A stretch of 64,000 nucleotides of DNA, taken from positions 248,001 through 312,000 of the forward strand of contig NZ_CP059725.1 of the NCBI RefSeq assembly GCF_014117425.1. The letters run 5' to 3'. The stretch comes from Bartonella sp. HY038 (lineage in GTDB: Bacteria > Pseudomonadota > Alphaproteobacteria > Rhizobiales > Rhizobiaceae). The position numbers and the translations under genes were made by a program. This document shows positions 27,527-38,561 of this stretch, piece by piece (within the stretch, counting starts at the first letter, position 1; the number at the start of each line of letters is the position of its first letter). The notes below the pieces were generated by a model. That model was not told the origin of the DNA. It saw nothing but the letters and a program-made list of their open reading frames with translations, and made no database searches.

Positions 27527-28324
27527 TCATTCATAAATAAAACTGCCATCATAATCGCGGCGCCAATTTCTTGAAATCGCCTGATAAAAACTTATGCCCC
27601 ACAACCAAAAGAATATAATGAAAGTTAATAAGAAATAATGAAAAGAAAGTTTTTCATCTATGACTTTCAGCATTGCATGAAATGCCTCGACATTGCTTCC
27701 AGAAATATCAAGATCATTATTGTCCATAAAATCAGTTATTTCCGATGATACGAACTGTGCCCGATATAGATCTAAAGGGGCCAGTGACGAATAGCTTTGC
27801 TGATAAACACTTAAAAATTGATCAAAAGACAAAGGTTTGCCCAGTTTGTCAACAATTGGCTGCGCCACCAGTTGATTGTCAATTTTATGATAAGTAGGTA
27901 AAAATAAGAAAATATAAAAGCCAATATAAAGAACAATGCATGGTAAACTTACAACAAGCATTATGTCGCGGATGAACTCTCTTGTTATGCGTGGTTTAAG
28001 GGTTAAACACCGCGCTTCCAAATAAAGCAGTAAGACAAGGTATGCCATTAAAGCGCAAAAGACCAAAATAAAGAGGCGAGACCACGGCTGATCGGGAAAG
28101 GGATTTAAAACATACGGCAATAATAGGCCAAGTGTCAAAATTGCAAAGACTAACCAGCCGATAATCAATACAAACCGCTTATAAAAAGGCACAGGCAATT
28201 GGTTGGTGCGTTTAAAGCCGATGAATAGCCAGAACGCAAATAAGAGTATAAGATAGATCAATAATTCTAGCCCCGATTTACTGACAGCCGTGAATAGCGG
28301 CCCACCAAGCGATGTTGTCCACAT
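27527..28324 (-). CDS. Hypothetical integral membrane protein
   Basis: I do not recognise this 265-residue protein. It has about five predicted membrane segments: LELLIYLILLFAFWLFIGF, FVLIIGWLVFAILTLGLLLP, LFILVFCALMAYLVLLLYL, LVVSLPCIVLYIGFYIFLFLP and, after a soluble segment of about 75 residues (about 155-225), FHYFLLTFIIFFWLWGISF. The soluble segment would lie on one face of the membrane. The stop is 17 bases from the convergent exported-protein gene, with little room for a terminator. No transporter motif is visible. Confidence 0.65.
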   Translation of the reverse strand: MWTTSLGGPLFTAVSKSGLELLIYLILLFAFWLFIGFKRTNQLPVPFYKRFVLIIGWLVFAILTLGLLLPYVLNPFPDQPWSRLFILVFCALMAYLVLLLYLEARCLTLKPRITREFIRDIMLVVSLPCIVLYIGFYIFLFLPTYHKIDNQLVAQPIVDKLGKPLSFDQFLSVYQQSYSSLAPLDLYRAQFVSSEITDFMDNNDLDISGSNVEAFHAMLKVIDEKLSFHYFLLTFIIFFWLWGISFYQAISRNWRRDYDGSFIYE

Positions 28325-28481
28325 TATTCATGGCGAATAAGTGGCGAAATAGTGGATAAAATTTGATTTCAATCAATAAGCTGCTATGCGACTTTTGATC
28401 AAATTGCTTTTTTCTTGAATTTCATTGATAAAAATGTCAATTGAGGAAAATTTTGCATTTCAGTTGGATGAGGAGATTTAT

Positions 28482-29795
28482 ATGGCAATTGAAATTGAAC
28501 ATCTAGTTTCAACAAAACCAAAGCCGAAAATATACAACCATCTTTATGTTCAAGTGGTTTTTGCTATTGCTCTTGGTATTGCAATTGGTCTTAAATGGCC
28601 AGATCTTGGCAAATCACTCGAACCATTAGGCACTGTATTTATTGCTTTGATTAAAATGATCATTGCTCCCGTTATCTTCTTAACCATTGTTGTTGGTATT
28701 GCTGGCATGAGCAATCTTGCGAGTGTGGGGCGGGTTGCTGGTAAAGCGTTCATTTACTTTTTAACTTTTTCTACCCTTGCTTTGATCATAGGCTTAATTG
28801 TCGCTAATGTGTTTCAACCAGGTCATAACTTTCCAACGGCTATTTCAGATGCTGATAAAGTTAAAGCATTAAAATATGCGGCCGATGCGCAAAGTATTTC
28901 AATTATTGATTTTTTTAAAAGCATAGTGCCTAAAACATTAGTATCTGCATTTACTGAAGGCAATTTACTACAAGTTCTTTTGGTTGCTATTTTATTTGGT
29001 ATTTCGCTTGCATCAATTGGCGAGCGCGGCAAGCCTATTCTTACGTTTTGCCAAAACCTTATACCACCTGTTTTCAAACTAGTTTCAATCATCATGCGCG
29101 CTGCGCCAATCGGTGCATTTGGTGCTATCGCCTTTACTGCAGGTGCATATGGGTCAGAGGCTATTTTCCGCCTTGGCTATCTAATTTTATTATTTTATTT
29201 AACTTCGGTTTTATTTGTCGTCATCATTCTTGGTGCTGTCTGCCGCTATAATGGCTTTTCAATTTTCAAGCTTGTGCGCTATATCAAGGATGAGCTTTTA
29301 CTTATTCTTGGCACATCGTCATCGGAATCGGCACTTCCATCTTTAATGGATAAAATGGAAAAAGCTGGCGCTAAAAAATCAGTGGTCGGATTGGTTGTAC
29401 CAACGGGTTATTCGTTTAACCTTGACGGCACCAATATTTACATGACTTTGGCTGCTTTATTTATCATTCAAGCCTATGGTGTTCCTGTTGACATTTGGCA
29501 TCAGCTTGCTCTTTTGGGGGTTGCTATGGTGTCATCAAAGGGTGCGGCTGGTGTATCTGGTGCTGGCTTTGTTACCCTAGCTGCAACGATTGCCATGTTC
29601 CCAACCATTCCTGCTGAAGGTCTTGGCCTTATTCTTGGTATTGACCGCTTCATGTCAGAATGCCGTGCGCTTACCAATTTTACTGGTAACGCCGTTGCTT
29701 GTGTTGTTGTTGCCAAATGGGAAAACGCTTTGGATCAAGAACAGCTTCATGCAACTCTTGACCGCAAAACTGCCCCTGATGCAGTTGCATCATAA
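28482..29795 (+). CDS. dctA: C4-dicarboxylate transporter DctA
   Basis: DctA is a sodium- or proton-coupled symporter for succinate, fumarate and malate. The 437-residue protein has 8 predicted helices plus two re-entrant hairpins and the family motifs: the serine-rich loop [53 protein letters not shown] and [26 protein letters not shown]. These favour DctA over glutamate carriers. ATG 28482 is chosen because AGGAG lies six bases upstream; earlier in-frame starts lack a site. The two-component regulators dctBD and rpoN are not in the window. Confidence 0.93.
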   Translation: MAIEIEHLVSTKPKPKIYNHLYVQVVFAIALGIAIGLKWPDLGKSLEPLGTVFIALIKMIIAPVIFLTIVVGIAGMSNLASVGRVAGKAFIYFLTFSTLALIIGLIVANVFQPGHNFPTAISDADKVKALKYAADAQSISIIDFFKSIVPKTLVSAFTEGNLLQVLLVAILFGISLASIGERGKPILTFCQNLIPPVFKLVSIIMRAAPIGAFGAIAFTAGAYGSEAIFRLGYLILLFYLTSVLFVVIILGAVCRYNGFSIFKLVRYIKDELLLILGTSSSESALPSLMDKMEKAGAKKSVVGLVVPTGYSFNLDGTNIYMTLAALFIIQAYGVPVDIWHQLALLGVAMVSSKGAAGVSGAGFVTLAATIAMFPTIPAEGLGLILGIDRFMSECRALTNFTGNAVACVVVAKWENALDQEQLHATLDRKTAPDAVAS

Positions 29796-29825
29796 GCAAT
29801 TTAACTTTTTATAAAAACAATCATT

Positions 29826-29868
29826 AAAAAAAGCGGCAGCCTTAAACCAAAGGCTGCCGCTTTTTTAG
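29826..29868. terminator. Bidirectional terminator between dctA and lysR remnant
   Basis: A perfect 13-bp stem (AAGCGGCAGCCTT, 29831-29843, with 29850-29862) is flanked by an A run and a T run. Confidence 0.95.
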
Positions 29869-29884
29869 GTAAAATCAATTATTA

Positions 29885-30777
29885 TTATCTGCGACGATAA
29901 CGAATATGCTCGATAAAGAGATTAAAAGCCTGCATATGCTGACGCTTGCTAGGATAATAAAGGTAATAGCCCTCAAATGGCTCGCACCAATCATCTAATA
30001 CTCGAATAAGCCGCTTTTTCTCAAATAAATTCCAATACGAGATCTTCAGGAATATAAACAAGGCCTGCGCCATCGAGTGCAGCATTTACCCGCAACTGCA
30101 ATTGGCTTAAAGTTAGTTGACCATCAATATGAACATTTAAAGCGCGACCATTTTTTTCAAATTCCCATTGAAAAAAGCCGCCCGTTGTTGCTGAGCGCAT
30201 ATTAATGCAATTATGGTGGACAAGCTCGCGCGGGGTAACAGGTTTGCCATAGGTTTCAAAATATTGCTGTGTTGCAACAATTGCCATGCGTTGTTTTGGG
30301 CCGATTTTAACCGCTACCATATCTTGATCAATCGCTTCGCCAAAACGCACACCAGCATCAAAGCGATCTCGAACGATGTCAATAAAGCTATTGTCAAACG
30401 ACGAGCTCTATTTTAATATCAGGATATTTTTTTAAAAATGCTGTTATCGCCGGCTGCAAGATTGTCATTGCTGGATGCTCACCTGCTGAAATTCGAATTG
30501 TGCCACTTGGTTTATCGCGCATTTGCTTTATATTATTAAGCTCTTGTTCAATATCGTCAAAACGTGGCACCAAGGTTGCCAATAATTTTTCTCCTGCTTC
30601 GCTTGGTGATACGCTGCGTGTGGTGCGCATAAGCAATCTAATCCCTAATCGCTCTTCAAGATTACGTATTGTTTGACTAAGCGCCGATTGCGACACTCCA
30701 AGCTTTGCGGCGGCTTTAGTAAAGCTTTTCTCATGAGCAACAGCAATGAAGGCCACAAGGTCATTTAAATTTTCCAT
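29885..30777 (-). pseudogene. LysR-type regulator, two frameshifts
   Basis: The intact N-terminal part (30394-30777) holds the winged helix-turn-helix (LNDLVAFIAVAHEKSFTKAAAKLGVSQSALSQTIRNLEERLG) and ends early at a stop after KIELVV. An extra T in GTCGTTTGAC (about 30402-30411) shifts the frame. The missing part resumes in another frame as DNSFIDIVRDRFDAGVRFGE and runs to about 30021. A second shift near 30022-30030 (AATTTATTTGAG) separates the last 50 codons (FEKKRLIRVLDDWCEPF). Joined, the three pieces make a normal ~297-residue effector-binding LysR protein. It faces the aldo/keto reductase gene across 124 bases, the usual position for its own regulator. Confidence 0.88.
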
Positions 30778-30835
30778 ATTAATAAGTACGCCTTATAAGC
30801 TCTATCCAATTATACCCTATTATAATTAATCATAG

Positions 30836-31891
<1,056 letters not shown>

Positions 31892-31912
31892 GCCTTATTT
31901 CTGACCCTAATC

Positions 31913-31946
31913 AAACCAATTACCCAAAATAGGGTAATTGGTTTTT
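31913..31946 (+). terminator. Terminator after aldo/keto reductase
   Basis: AAACCAATTACCC (31913-31925) pairs perfectly with GGGTAATTGGTTT (31932-31944), followed by T. It may also serve the convergent metI. Confidence 0.93.
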
Positions 31947-32033
31947 ATTGCTTTAATAATTAAACTGCAACAAAGTATGTTTATAGCAATATTGTTCAAC
32001 GTATTTTAAATTTGCTAAAAGCCCTTTGCAGCT

Positions 32034-32708
32034 TTAACGTTTGCTATGATCATATTTGCGCGAAAGATGATCACCAAACCACTGCACGGCTACATTCAAT
32101 GCAATGAGTATAGCGACTACAACCGTCATAACGTCACTCATATCGCGTTTATAACCATAACTAATGGCAATTCTACCCAAACCATTACCGCCAACAAAGC
32201 CAGTAATAGCACTGGCGCTAATAATAGCAATGATTGTAACAGTAAGGCCGGTAATCAAGCTAGATTTTGATTCTGGAATGATCACTTCACGGATAAGCTG
32301 CATACGTGTTGCGCCCATCGAGCGTATTGCATCAATAAGGCCTTTATCAATATTGCGAAACGATAGCTCGGCCATTCTTGCGTAAAATGGTATTGCTGAT
32401 ATGGCAAGCACGAAAATAGTTGCTTCATTACCAAATGGCTTACCTACAACAAACCGCGATACAGGCATCAAGTAAACAAATAGAATTATCCAAGGAATGG
32501 CTCTTACCGCATCGACAAGAGCACTCACGGGTCGATTAAGCCAAGCATTTTCAAAAAGACCATCCTTACTTGTCACATAAAGATAAAGTCCAAGTGGTAG
32601 CCCAAATAAAAGCACAAATAGACCTGACCAACCAGTCATCCAAAAGGTATCAAGAATGGCTTTAGGGACTTCGTCATAAATAATCGAAATATTTTCACTA
32701 TTAAACAT
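32034..32708 (-). CDS. metI: D-/L-methionine ABC transporter permease MetI
   Basis: MetI is the membrane subunit of the methionine importer. The 224-residue protein has five predicted helices and the EAA-like loop DAIRSMGATRMQLIREVIIPES (about 132-153), the FVGGNGLGRIAISYGY segment and the ALVDAVRAIPWIILFVYLMP stretch characteristic of MetI. Its start overlaps the end of metN by eight bases. It is the last gene of metQ-metN-metI. Confidence 0.93.
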   Translation of the reverse strand: MFNSENISIIYDEVPKAILDTFWMTGWSGLFVLLFGLPLGLYLYVTSKDGLFENAWLNRPVSALVDAVRAIPWIILFVYLMPVSRFVVGKPFGNEATIFVLAISAIPFYARMAELSFRNIDKGLIDAIRSMGATRMQLIREVIIPESKSSLITGLTVTIIAIISASAITGFVGGNGLGRIAISYGYKRDMSDVMTVVVAILIALNVAVQWFGDHLSRKYDHSKR

Positions 32709-33735
32709 AGCCCAAAACCTCGCAATGGTCTGCTCTTTGCTTTAACCAATTCATGGCAAGGCTAAGTCGATCTTTATCTTTTGCATCCGCTGCAATGAAG
32801 AAAAGGCCTATAGGCTCATCTTGAATTGTATCAATACCACCTTGCAAAATGCGGGTGACCATGCCAGTGTCATTGGCAAGATTATTGAAAAACGGTTTGC
32901 GCGCTTCATCACCGGAAATATGCAATTCTATAATCGCATCGTCTCCACAGGTTTGATGTAATTTAGCAGCAATGCTGCTTGGTAATTGTGGCGTTATGAC
33001 TTGTAAAAGAGATTGTGTCGTTGCATTTTGTGGGCGAGCAAAAATATCTTTGACAAAGCCTTGTTCTACTATTTTTCCGCGATCAAGTACAATAAGGCGA
33101 TCAGCGATAGAGCGAACAACTTCCATTTCATGGGTGATGAGAATAATAGTAAGTTGCATTTTGCGATTAATTTCGCGCAAAAGCTCAAGGATTGATTGGG
33201 TTGTTTCAGGATCAAGGGCAGAGGTTGCCTCATCGGATAATAAGATGCGAGGATTACCTGCAAGTGCGCGGGCAATACCAACGCGCTGCTTTTGGCCGCC
33301 GGATAATTGCACCGGATACATTGTAGCTTTATCAGCAAGTCCAACAAGTTCTAGCAATTCATTAGCGCGAGCAAAACGTTGTTTGCTATTCATGCCAGAA
33401 AATTTCAGCGGTAATGCAACATTTTCAATAATTGTCTTGGAAGATAATAAATTAAAATGTTGAAAAATCATGCCGATTTTTTGGCGAATTTTACGCCATT
33501 CATTGTCGCTCAATTTGGAAATATCTTGCCCTTCAAAATAGATATGCCCTTGATCAATGGTCTCAAGACCATTGAAACAACGAATTAGGGTTGATTTTCC
33601 AGCGCCACTACGGCCAATTATACCAAGGATTTCGCCTCTATTAACTGTCAATGAAATATCATCAACCGCCGCCGTTTGTGCAAAATGGCGACGGATGTGC
33701 TTCAGTTCTAAAACTGGGGTTGTTTGTAATGTCAT
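32701..33735 (-). CDS. metN: D-/L-methionine ABC transporter ATP-binding protein MetN
   Basis: MetN drives methionine uptake. The 344-residue protein has Walker A GRSGAGKS (about 41-48), Q-loop MIFQHFNLL, signature LSGGQKQRVGIARALA, Walker B ILLSDEATSALDPETT and switch ITHEMEVV. A C-terminal NIL regulatory domain (about residues 265-340) binds methionine for feedback inhibition. ATG 33735 overlaps the metQ stop (TAATG), so it is preferred over a GTG two codons upstream. Confidence 0.95.
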   Translation of the reverse strand: MTLQTTPVLELKHIRRHFAQTAAVDDISLTVNRGEILGIIGRSGAGKSTLIRCFNGLETIDQGHIYFEGQDISKLSDNEWRKIRQKIGMIFQHFNLLSSKTIIENVALPLKFSGMNSKQRFARANELLELVGLADKATMYPVQLSGGQKQRVGIARALAGNPRILLSDEATSALDPETTQSILELLREINRKMQLTIILITHEMEVVRSIADRLIVLDRGKIVEQGFVKDIFARPQNATTQSLLQVITPQLPSSIAAKLHQTCGDDAIIELHISGDEARKPFFNNLANDTGMVTRILQGGIDTIQDEPIGLFFIAADAKDKDRLSLAMNWLKQRADHCEVLGYV

Positions 33736-34556
33736 TACCACGTCGTTGCGTAATTGATACCAAAGATGCGCTTAAGTTCAGCGCGCGCTTGTTCGCTGTG
33801 ATAAGCAGCGACTAGTTTTTTAACCCAAGGTTCATCCTTATCGGCAGTGCGTACAACAATAATATTGGTATATGGGTTATTTTCTGGCTTCTCCCACGCA
33901 ATACCATCCTTTGCGCCATCAAGACCAGACACCAAAGCCCAATTTGTATTAACCACAGCAATATCTAAATCTGCGATAGAACGGCCAAGCATACCTGCAT
34001 CCATCTCAACAAATTTCAATTTTTTTGGATTGTCTTTGATGTTGTTTGGCGTTGCTAAAATATTTTTAGGGTCATCAAGAGTAATCAAGCCATGTTGGGC
34101 AAGCACGAGTAACGCACGCCCCTCATTTGATGGGTCATCAGGAATACCAACGCTGGCACCTTCCTTTAATTCGTCAAGGTTTTTGATCTTGCGCGAATAT
34201 ACACCCATTGGAAATAAAGCAGTATCACCTGCGATAGTTAGTTTATAGCCGCGTTGCGCAATCTGCGCGTCAAGGTAAGGCGTATGTTGAAACGCATTGG
34301 CATCTAAATCACCGCCATTAACGGCTTCATTTGGAATAGCATAATCATCGAACATAACAAGCTCGATATTAAGGCCATCTTTTTTAGCAACTTCAGCAGC
34401 AACTTTCCAAACATCTGCTTCTTGACCATCCATCACGCCAAGCTTGATGGTGGTTTTATCTTCAGCATGAAGCGAAGACATGGTCGTGCCAACCATACCT
34501 AGTGACAATATCATTGCTAAAAGTGTACGGCGTTTAAGTGCAGTAAAGAATGCCAT
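33735..34556 (-). CDS. metQ: Methionine-binding protein MetQ
   Basis: MetQ is the periplasmic (or lipid-anchored) methionine receptor of the NlpA family. The 273-residue protein has a signal peptide of about 31 residues (cleavage near SLHAED). The marks are IKLGVMDGQEADVWK, FDDYAIPNEAVNGGDLDANAFQHTPYL, VGIPDDPSNEGRALLVL, and NPYTNIIVVR. The signal lacks a lipobox cysteine, so a soluble form is likely. AAAGGAG lies ahead of ATG 34556. No SAM riboswitch was recognised in the 256-base leader. Confidence 0.95.
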   Translation of the reverse strand: MAFFTALKRRTLLAMILSLGMVGTTMSSLHAEDKTTIKLGVMDGQEADVWKVAAEVAKKDGLNIELVMFDDYAIPNEAVNGGDLDANAFQHTPYLDAQIAQRGYKLTIAGDTALFPMGVYSRKIKNLDELKEGASVGIPDDPSNEGRALLVLAQHGLITLDDPKNILATPNNIKDNPKKLKFVEMDAGMLGRSIADLDIAVVNTNWALVSGLDGAKDGIAWEKPENNPYTNIIVVRTADKDEPWVKKLVAAYHSEQARAELKRIFGINYATTW

Positions 34557-34812
34557 GGAAATGCTCCTTTGTAATGGCCGGTCATCATTGCCGGATTTAT
34601 CTGCATAATTGTGCGGCTATAGCAAAAAACCAAGAAAGAAAAAACGATAAATCTGTTATTTTGCAATAAGATTTTACAATTAATCGCTTTTATCGATAGT
34701 TTTTTTCTAATCTATGGTTAAAAAACAATATTGCTATTAAAAATGATAAAAATATTGCCAAAATAAGACTCGCTTCACATTTCAACAAATGGTTTGTTTA
34801 ATAATTTAGTTG

Positions 34813-35190
34813 TCACTTTTCACTATAGGAAAGTGGGGATGTTTTTTTATAAAGCCAGCTATATTGGCGCACCATTTGATTTACTCGTGTATGGCGATAG
34901 CCAAGGGCACAAAAAATCAGCATAACCACAAGGTCAACTAAATAATAATGTAGCGATAAAAATGTTGCATGATAAGTGACATTTCCATTGTCGGCTTCAT
35001 AGTAAGGAATGACATAGTGCAAAAAACGAATGGCTACAGCCAATAAAACCATATAGGCAAGTGCAATGCTAATATTGCGCCAAGTAAGGGCGCAAGCACG
35101 TCCAGTCATCCATGCTGCACCGCCACCTAATATTACTGTAATGATGAGAAAATAAACTATCGAGGATTGCTCGAATAAAATGCCTCTCAT
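34813..35190 (-). CDS. DUF6867 family membrane protein (liv operon)
   Basis: The 125-residue protein has about three to four membrane helices. It resembles the small DUF6867 proteins found after livHMGF in Rhizobiales: MRGILFEQSSIVYFLIITVILGGGAAWMTGRA at the N-terminus, then FLSLHYYLVDLVVMLIFCALGYRHTRVNQM, and the near-terminal RQYSWLYKK. The function is unknown; constant linkage suggests a role with the branched-chain amino acid importer. It lies 63 bases after livF. Confidence 0.85.
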   Translation of the reverse strand: MRGILFEQSSIVYFLIITVILGGGAAWMTGRACALTWRNISIALAYMVLLAVAIRFLHYVIPYYEADNGNVTYHATFLSLHYYLVDLVVMLIFCALGYRHTRVNQMVRQYSWLYKKTSPLSYSEK

Positions 35191-35253
35191 TTGTTTTCTC
35201 CTTATGCTTGTCTTTGGTATTTTACTATTTTTCGCAAATTTTAATTGGTAAAT

Positions 35254-36003
35254 CTAATGATGGCCGCCTTCCAAATACGCAGCGCGCACTTGTGGGTCTT
35301 CTAATAATTCACGGCCAGTGCCACTCATCGTAATAACACCATTGACCATAACATAGGCGCGGTCAGCAAGACGCAGCGCACTAAAAGCATTTTGTTCAAC
35401 CAAAAACACTGTAAGACCAGTTGTCTTGTTTAAATCCTTAATGGCAGCGAAAATTTGCTTGGCAACAAGTGGTGCAAGCCCAAGCGAGGGTTCGTCAAGC
35501 AAAAGAAGGCGCGGCCTTGCCATTAATGCGCGTGCAATCGCCAACATTTGTTGCTCGCCGCCCGAAAGTGTACCGCCGCGTTGGTGCAAGCGCTCTTTAA
35601 GGCGGGGAAATAGTGCAAACATTTTTTCGACATCTTCATCAAAATAAGCCATATTATCAAGGCTTGCACCCATTTGCAGGTTTTCCATTACGCTCATACG
35701 TTGGAAAATGCGCCGTCCTTCAGGGGATTGCGCGATGCGTAAACGCGCAATTTCATGAGATGGCAATTTTGTAATATCTTTACCATCAAATATAATACTA
35801 CCACTGCGAGCTTTGGGCGCACCAAATATAGTCATCATCAAAGTTGATTTACCAGCGCCATTGGCACCAATAAGGGTGGCAATTTCTCCTTCATGCACTT
35901 CAATGTTAACATTTTTTAAGGCTTGGATAGAGCCATAAAAAGTCTCAACATTATTGACCTTGAGCAGCAGTTTCTTATCATTCGTTACTTGGCTATCTTT
36001 CAT
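35254..36003 (-). CDS. livF: Branched-chain amino acid ABC transporter ATP-binding protein LivF
   Basis: One of two ATPases of the Liv-type importer. The 249-residue protein has Walker A GANGAGKS, the IAQSPEGRRIFQRMSVMENLQMGA segment typical of LivF, signature LSGGEQQMLAIARALM, Walker B LLLLDEPSLGLAPL and the switch FLVEQNAFSALRLADRAYV. It overlaps livG by four bases (ATGA). The substrate range of such systems runs from Leu/Ile/Val to amides and urea; the binding protein that would decide this is not nearby. Confidence 0.93.
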   Translation of the reverse strand: MKDSQVTNDKKLLLKVNNVETFYGSIQALKNVNIEVHEGEIATLIGANGAGKSTLMMTIFGAPKARSGSIIFDGKDITKLPSHEIARLRIAQSPEGRRIFQRMSVMENLQMGASLDNMAYFDEDVEKMFALFPRLKERLHQRGGTLSGGEQQMLAIARALMARPRLLLLDEPSLGLAPLVAKQIFAAIKDLNKTTGLTVFLVEQNAFSALRLADRAYVMVNGVITMSGTGRELLEDPQVRAAYLEGGHH

Positions 36004-36956
36004 CGTGCTGCGTCTTTCGTGGTCTCGTCAGTTTCTTCAATCAGCTTATGAACGAGTTCATCGGTTTGATCACCATTGTGTGTATCTTGTTCATCAATCC
36101 ACAAATCTTCAATTTCTTCATCATCAACACCAAGATAGGCGGCAATAACTTTAGGATCGTTTTGGACCTCCAGTGGTTTTCCATCTGAAATTTTTGAACC
36201 ATATTCAAGAACGATAACATGGTCGGATATTTCCATAACCACGGACATGTCATGTTCAATAAGCAAAATGCTGGTGTTGTAGTCTTTTCTTATTGAAAGC
36301 AGCAATTTATTAAGTTCAAGCGACTCACGCGGATTTAATCCTGCAGCAGGCTCATCAAGACATAAAAGCTCGGGATCTGTACACATGGCGCGAGCAATTT
36401 CCAAGCGCCTTTGGTCGCCATAAGGCAAATCACCTGCAGGATCATCAGCGCGGTCAATAAGGTCAATTTTTTCAAGCCATTGTGCGGCTTTATCAAGGGC
36501 GTGTTTTGCTGCAGTTTTATAAGATTTAAGGCCTAAGAGGCCAGAAAGGCTAAAGCCAGAGGCTTGCATTAAAGTATTATGCTGCGCAACAAGCAGGTTT
36601 TCAAGTACGGTAAGCCCAGTAAAAAGTCTTATATTTTGAAATGTGCGGGCAACCTTTGCCTTTTTGGTTATTTCAAAATCAGCAAGACGTTCCAATTTTA
36701 GTGTCTTGCCGCTTTTTTGCCGCATCGACACCATTCCACCCGTTGGGCGGTAGAACCCAGTAATACAGTTAAAAACGGTTGTTTTTCCTGCGCCATTAGG
36801 TCCAATCACTGCTGTGATTTCACCACGTTTTGCACTAAAGCTTAAATCATCAATGGCGATAATACCGCCAAATACCATGCGTAAATGTTGGACATCAAGA
36901 ATGATATCATCTTGATTAATTGTCTTTTCTTGTTGGGACATTGTTAGATTTTTCAT
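36000..36956 (-). CDS. livG: Branched-chain amino acid ABC transporter ATP-binding protein LivG
   Basis: The second ATPase. The 318-residue protein has Walker A GPNGAGKT, the ARTFQNIRLFTGLTVLENLLVAQH region, the LivG-type signature LPYGDQRRLEIARAMC, Walker B LLCLDEPAAGLNPRES and switch LIEHDMSVVM. The acidic C-terminal tail (about 40 residues after YLGVDDEE, rich in D, E and T) is longer than in E. coli LivG. ATG 36956 overlaps the livM stop (TGATG); a second start at MSQQEKT is possible. Confidence 0.93.
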   Translation of the reverse strand: MKNLTMSQQEKTINQDDIILDVQHLRMVFGGIIAIDDLSFSAKRGEITAVIGPNGAGKTTVFNCITGFYRPTGGMVSMRQKSGKTLKLERLADFEITKKAKVARTFQNIRLFTGLTVLENLLVAQHNTLMQASGFSLSGLLGLKSYKTAAKHALDKAAQWLEKIDLIDRADDPAGDLPYGDQRRLEIARAMCTDPELLCLDEPAAGLNPRESLELNKLLLSIRKDYNTSILLIEHDMSVVMEISDHVIVLEYGSKISDGKPLEVQNDPKVIAAYLGVDDEEIEDLWIDEQDTHNGDQTDELVHKLIEETDETTKDAAR

Positions 36957-38560
36957 CAACCATTTCCCTCTTTGGTAAAATTACCAGAAATATTTTTCTT
37001 TTCTTTTAAGTAGGCGCTCGGTTCGCGTCCACTTACAAAGCCACGTGGCCGCCAAATCATAATGAAGACCATAGCAAGACCAAACCACAACATACGATAT
37101 TGAGTAGGATCAAAGCCGGGACCAAATACCATTTGTACCGATGGAATACTGCGCAAAGCTTCTGCGCCGCCAACCATAATAATAGCAGCGATTGCAATGC
37201 CCTTTAGCGAACCCATGCCACCAAGGACAACAATGGCAAGAATAATGATCGATTCTAAGAAATTGAAGCTTGTATAATCAATCATGCCTTGACGTTGCGC
37301 AAAAAATGCACCGGCAATACCACCGAAAAAAGCGCCTGTGGCAAAAGCAGATAATTTGGTTGTAACTAGATTTATACCAAGTGAACGGCAGGCAATTTCA
37401 TCTTCACGCAAAGCTTCCCAGGCTCGTCCAATAGGTAATTTCTTTAAGCGAGTGATAAAAATAGCCATTGCGATGACAAAAAATAGCACAAGATAATAAA
37501 GGAAAATTTTAAAATAAATTTGGCTATTTATGAGACCAAAAATATCGGCAAAGCTTTCCTTGCCACGAGCAAAAGAAATACCAAAAAAAGTAGCTTGCGA
37601 TTGCACCTTAACGCTATTGCTGCCGCCGGTAACGGGTTCCCAGTTTTGTAAAACAATACGGATAATTTCGCCAAAAGCTAATGTAACAATTGCTAGATAG
37701 TCGCCGCGCAGTCGTAAAACAGGAAAGCCGAGCATCATACCCCAAAGAGCGGCTAAAATACCTGCAAGGGGAAGACACAGCCAGAAAGAAAACCCGAAGT
37801 GATTGCCAAGCAATGTCACCGTATAGGCGCCAACAGCATAAAATGCGACATATCCAAGGTCAAGCAATCCAGCTAAGCCAACAACAATATTAAGCCCCCA
37901 AGCCAATATCACATAGATGAGGATATAAATGCCGTAATTATCGATAAAAAACGATGATTTTTTAAAAATATCAGCTAGTTTTGGCTCACTTGTCGAAGAT
38001 AAATAAGCAAATATATAAACAAGGAAAATAACTAAAATTGGATAGATAATAAGCAGAACAGAAACTGATTTTCCTCCTGCTTTGGAAAGGCCTTTAGATA
38101 TAAATCTCAATACCTGATCAGTCGATTTTTGGCCAAATCTTGAAGACGAGCGTATTATGTTTAGAAAAATCAATAGAACAGCAAGTATTATAGCAATTAT
38201 GGCTAATTGATCTATTTGGGCTGAAAAATCGTAAATGCCTTCTTGGCTTGCAGTTACATACCAAAGCCAAGCACGATACCCAATAAACAATGCAAGAACT
38301 GGTATGATCGCAGCATATGTTCCACGTGACCCGCCGCCAAATAGCACCCATGTAAAGCGTCCAATAGCTGCAATAGCGATATAATTGACTAAATAGCCAA
38401 TTTGTGGGGTTAAAACCAGTTGGTTTTCAAGATCATAATCGGCATTAAAACCAATAATGAATAGAAATAGAATAAAGGCAATACCGCCAGTTAATAAGCC
38501 TTGCTTTAAAGCATTGGAAAAGCGTTCTGATAACATATTTTGATTGGATAGGTCTGACAT
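36956..38560 (-). CDS. livM: Branched-chain amino acid ABC transporter permease LivM
   Basis: LivM is one of two membrane subunits. The 534-residue protein has an N-terminal extension of about 190 residues with several extra membrane helices (DUF3382-like), then the LivM core. The core has YILIYVILAWGLNIVVGLAGLLDLGYVAFYAVGAY, VLRLRGDYLAIVTLAFGEIIRI, GRAWEALREDEIACRSLGIN (the ATPase-docking loop) and FLESIIILAIVVLGGMGSLKG. ATG 38560 (MSDLSNQN) is chosen because GGAG precedes it; it begins one base after the livH stop. Confidence 0.92.
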   Translation of the reverse strand: MSDLSNQNMLSERFSNALKQGLLTGGIAFILFLFIIGFNADYDLENQLVLTPQIGYLVNYIAIAAIGRFTWVLFGGGSRGTYAAIIPVLALFIGYRAWLWYVTASQEGIYDFSAQIDQLAIIAIILAVLLIFLNIIRSSSRFGQKSTDQVLRFISKGLSKAGGKSVSVLLIIYPILVIFLVYIFAYLSSTSEPKLADIFKKSSFFIDNYGIYILIYVILAWGLNIVVGLAGLLDLGYVAFYAVGAYTVTLLGNHFGFSFWLCLPLAGILAALWGMMLGFPVLRLRGDYLAIVTLAFGEIIRIVLQNWEPVTGGSNSVKVQSQATFFGISFARGKESFADIFGLINSQIYFKIFLYYLVLFFVIAMAIFITRLKKLPIGRAWEALREDEIACRSLGINLVTTKLSAFATGAFFGGIAGAFFAQRQGMIDYTSFNFLESIIILAIVVLGGMGSLKGIAIAAIIMVGGAEALRSIPSVQMVFGPGFDPTQYRMLWFGLAMVFIMIWRPRGFVSGREPSAYLKEKKNISGNFTKEGNG

Positions 38561-38561
38561 G

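Noticed and set aside
34557..34812. SAM riboswitch in the metQ leader
   Set aside because: Only a small CCGG hairpin near the start was found; the conserved SAM-II or SAM/SAH elements could not be matched.
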